This document shows, one piece after another, positions 14,199 to 14,259 of a stretch of 14,259 nucleotides of DNA. The notes beneath the pieces were generated by a model. It was not told where the DNA came from. It worked only from the letters and a program-made list of their open reading frames with translations, and ran no database searches. Made by a program: the position numbers and the translations under genes. Each line of letters opens with the position of its first letter. Position 1 is the first letter of the stretch. The stretch comes from Desulfuromonadales bacterium (GTDB taxonomy: Bacteria; Desulfobacterota; Desulfuromonadia; Desulfuromonadales; BM103), in contig DAOVNV010000030.1 in assembly GCA_030630015.1 (NCBI GenBank), positions 1-14,259 of the forward strand. Reading direction: 5' to 3'.

Positions 14199-14259
14199 AT
14201 GAAAGATCTCATCGAATTTATCGCCAGAGCCTTGGTGGATAATCCCGAGGCAGTGAATG
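14199..14259 (+). CDS. khpA: KH-domain RNA-binding protein (KhpA/YlqC), partial
   Basis: The first 20 codons before the window edge read MKDLIEFIARALVDNPEAVN, the typical opening of the small KhpA/YlqC KH-domain proteins that bind RNA. AAAGGA lies 8 nt before the ATG at 14199; an in-frame ATG at 14190 overlaps that site and is less likely. The position straight after rpsP is the usual one for this gene, which supports the call despite the short sequence. Confidence 0.85.
   Translation, partial: MKDLIEFIARALVDNPEAVN

Overview
The window looks like chromosomal core DNA from a Desulfuromonadales-type deltaproteobacterium (Geobacter / Pelobacter / Desulfuromonas relatives). The grounds are a DUF485 protein paired with a large ActP-like sodium:acetate-type symporter, which is a typical arrangement in these acetate users; the order DUF3343 - ffh - rpsP - KH-domain gene; and small conserved proteins (a DUF4177-like protein and a CxC/CxxC zinc-ribbon protein) that I associate with that group. 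The assignment is inference from gene content, not from a search.

Layout. 1-549 (-): 5' part of an unrecognised membrane-anchored protein, cut by the window edge. 578-615: strong terminator. 649-2862 (-): two-gene operon of a DUF485 membrane protein and a sodium:solute symporter. 2863-3468: about 600 bp without a gene, partly very A+T rich. 3469-3837: two small genes that meet tail to tail with no bases between their stop codons. 4161-4946 (+): HAD-IIA (NagD-like) phosphatase. 4948-5220: two tandem copies of a 132/133-bp structured repeat. 5232-5268: bidirectional terminator. 5296-6261 (-): trpS. 6281-6389: pair of REP-like palindromes. 6414-8846 (-): lon. 8847-9156: divergent control region with palindromes. 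9157-11826 (+): polA, with proofreading residues intact. 11847-11981: about 135-bp element with inverted ends and 9-nt periodic repeats. 12060-12314 (+): DUF3343 protein. 12404-13756 (+): ffh. 13842-14102 (+): rpsP. 14199-end (+): start of a KH-domain RNA-binding protein.

Functionally this is mostly housekeeping: tryptophan charging, ATP-dependent proteolysis, DNA repair and replication, and signal-recognition-particle / ribosome genes, plus organic-acid uptake. I see no defence island, phage, CRISPR array, tRNA, rRNA or transposase gene.

The unusual content is between genes. At least three different repeat or palindrome families occupy the gaps. The most striking is the tandem pair of structured repeats. 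It appears to have been inserted exactly at the stop codon of the phosphatase gene, flanked by a 6-bp CATTTA duplication, and to have pushed the gene's own terminator about 280 bp downstream.
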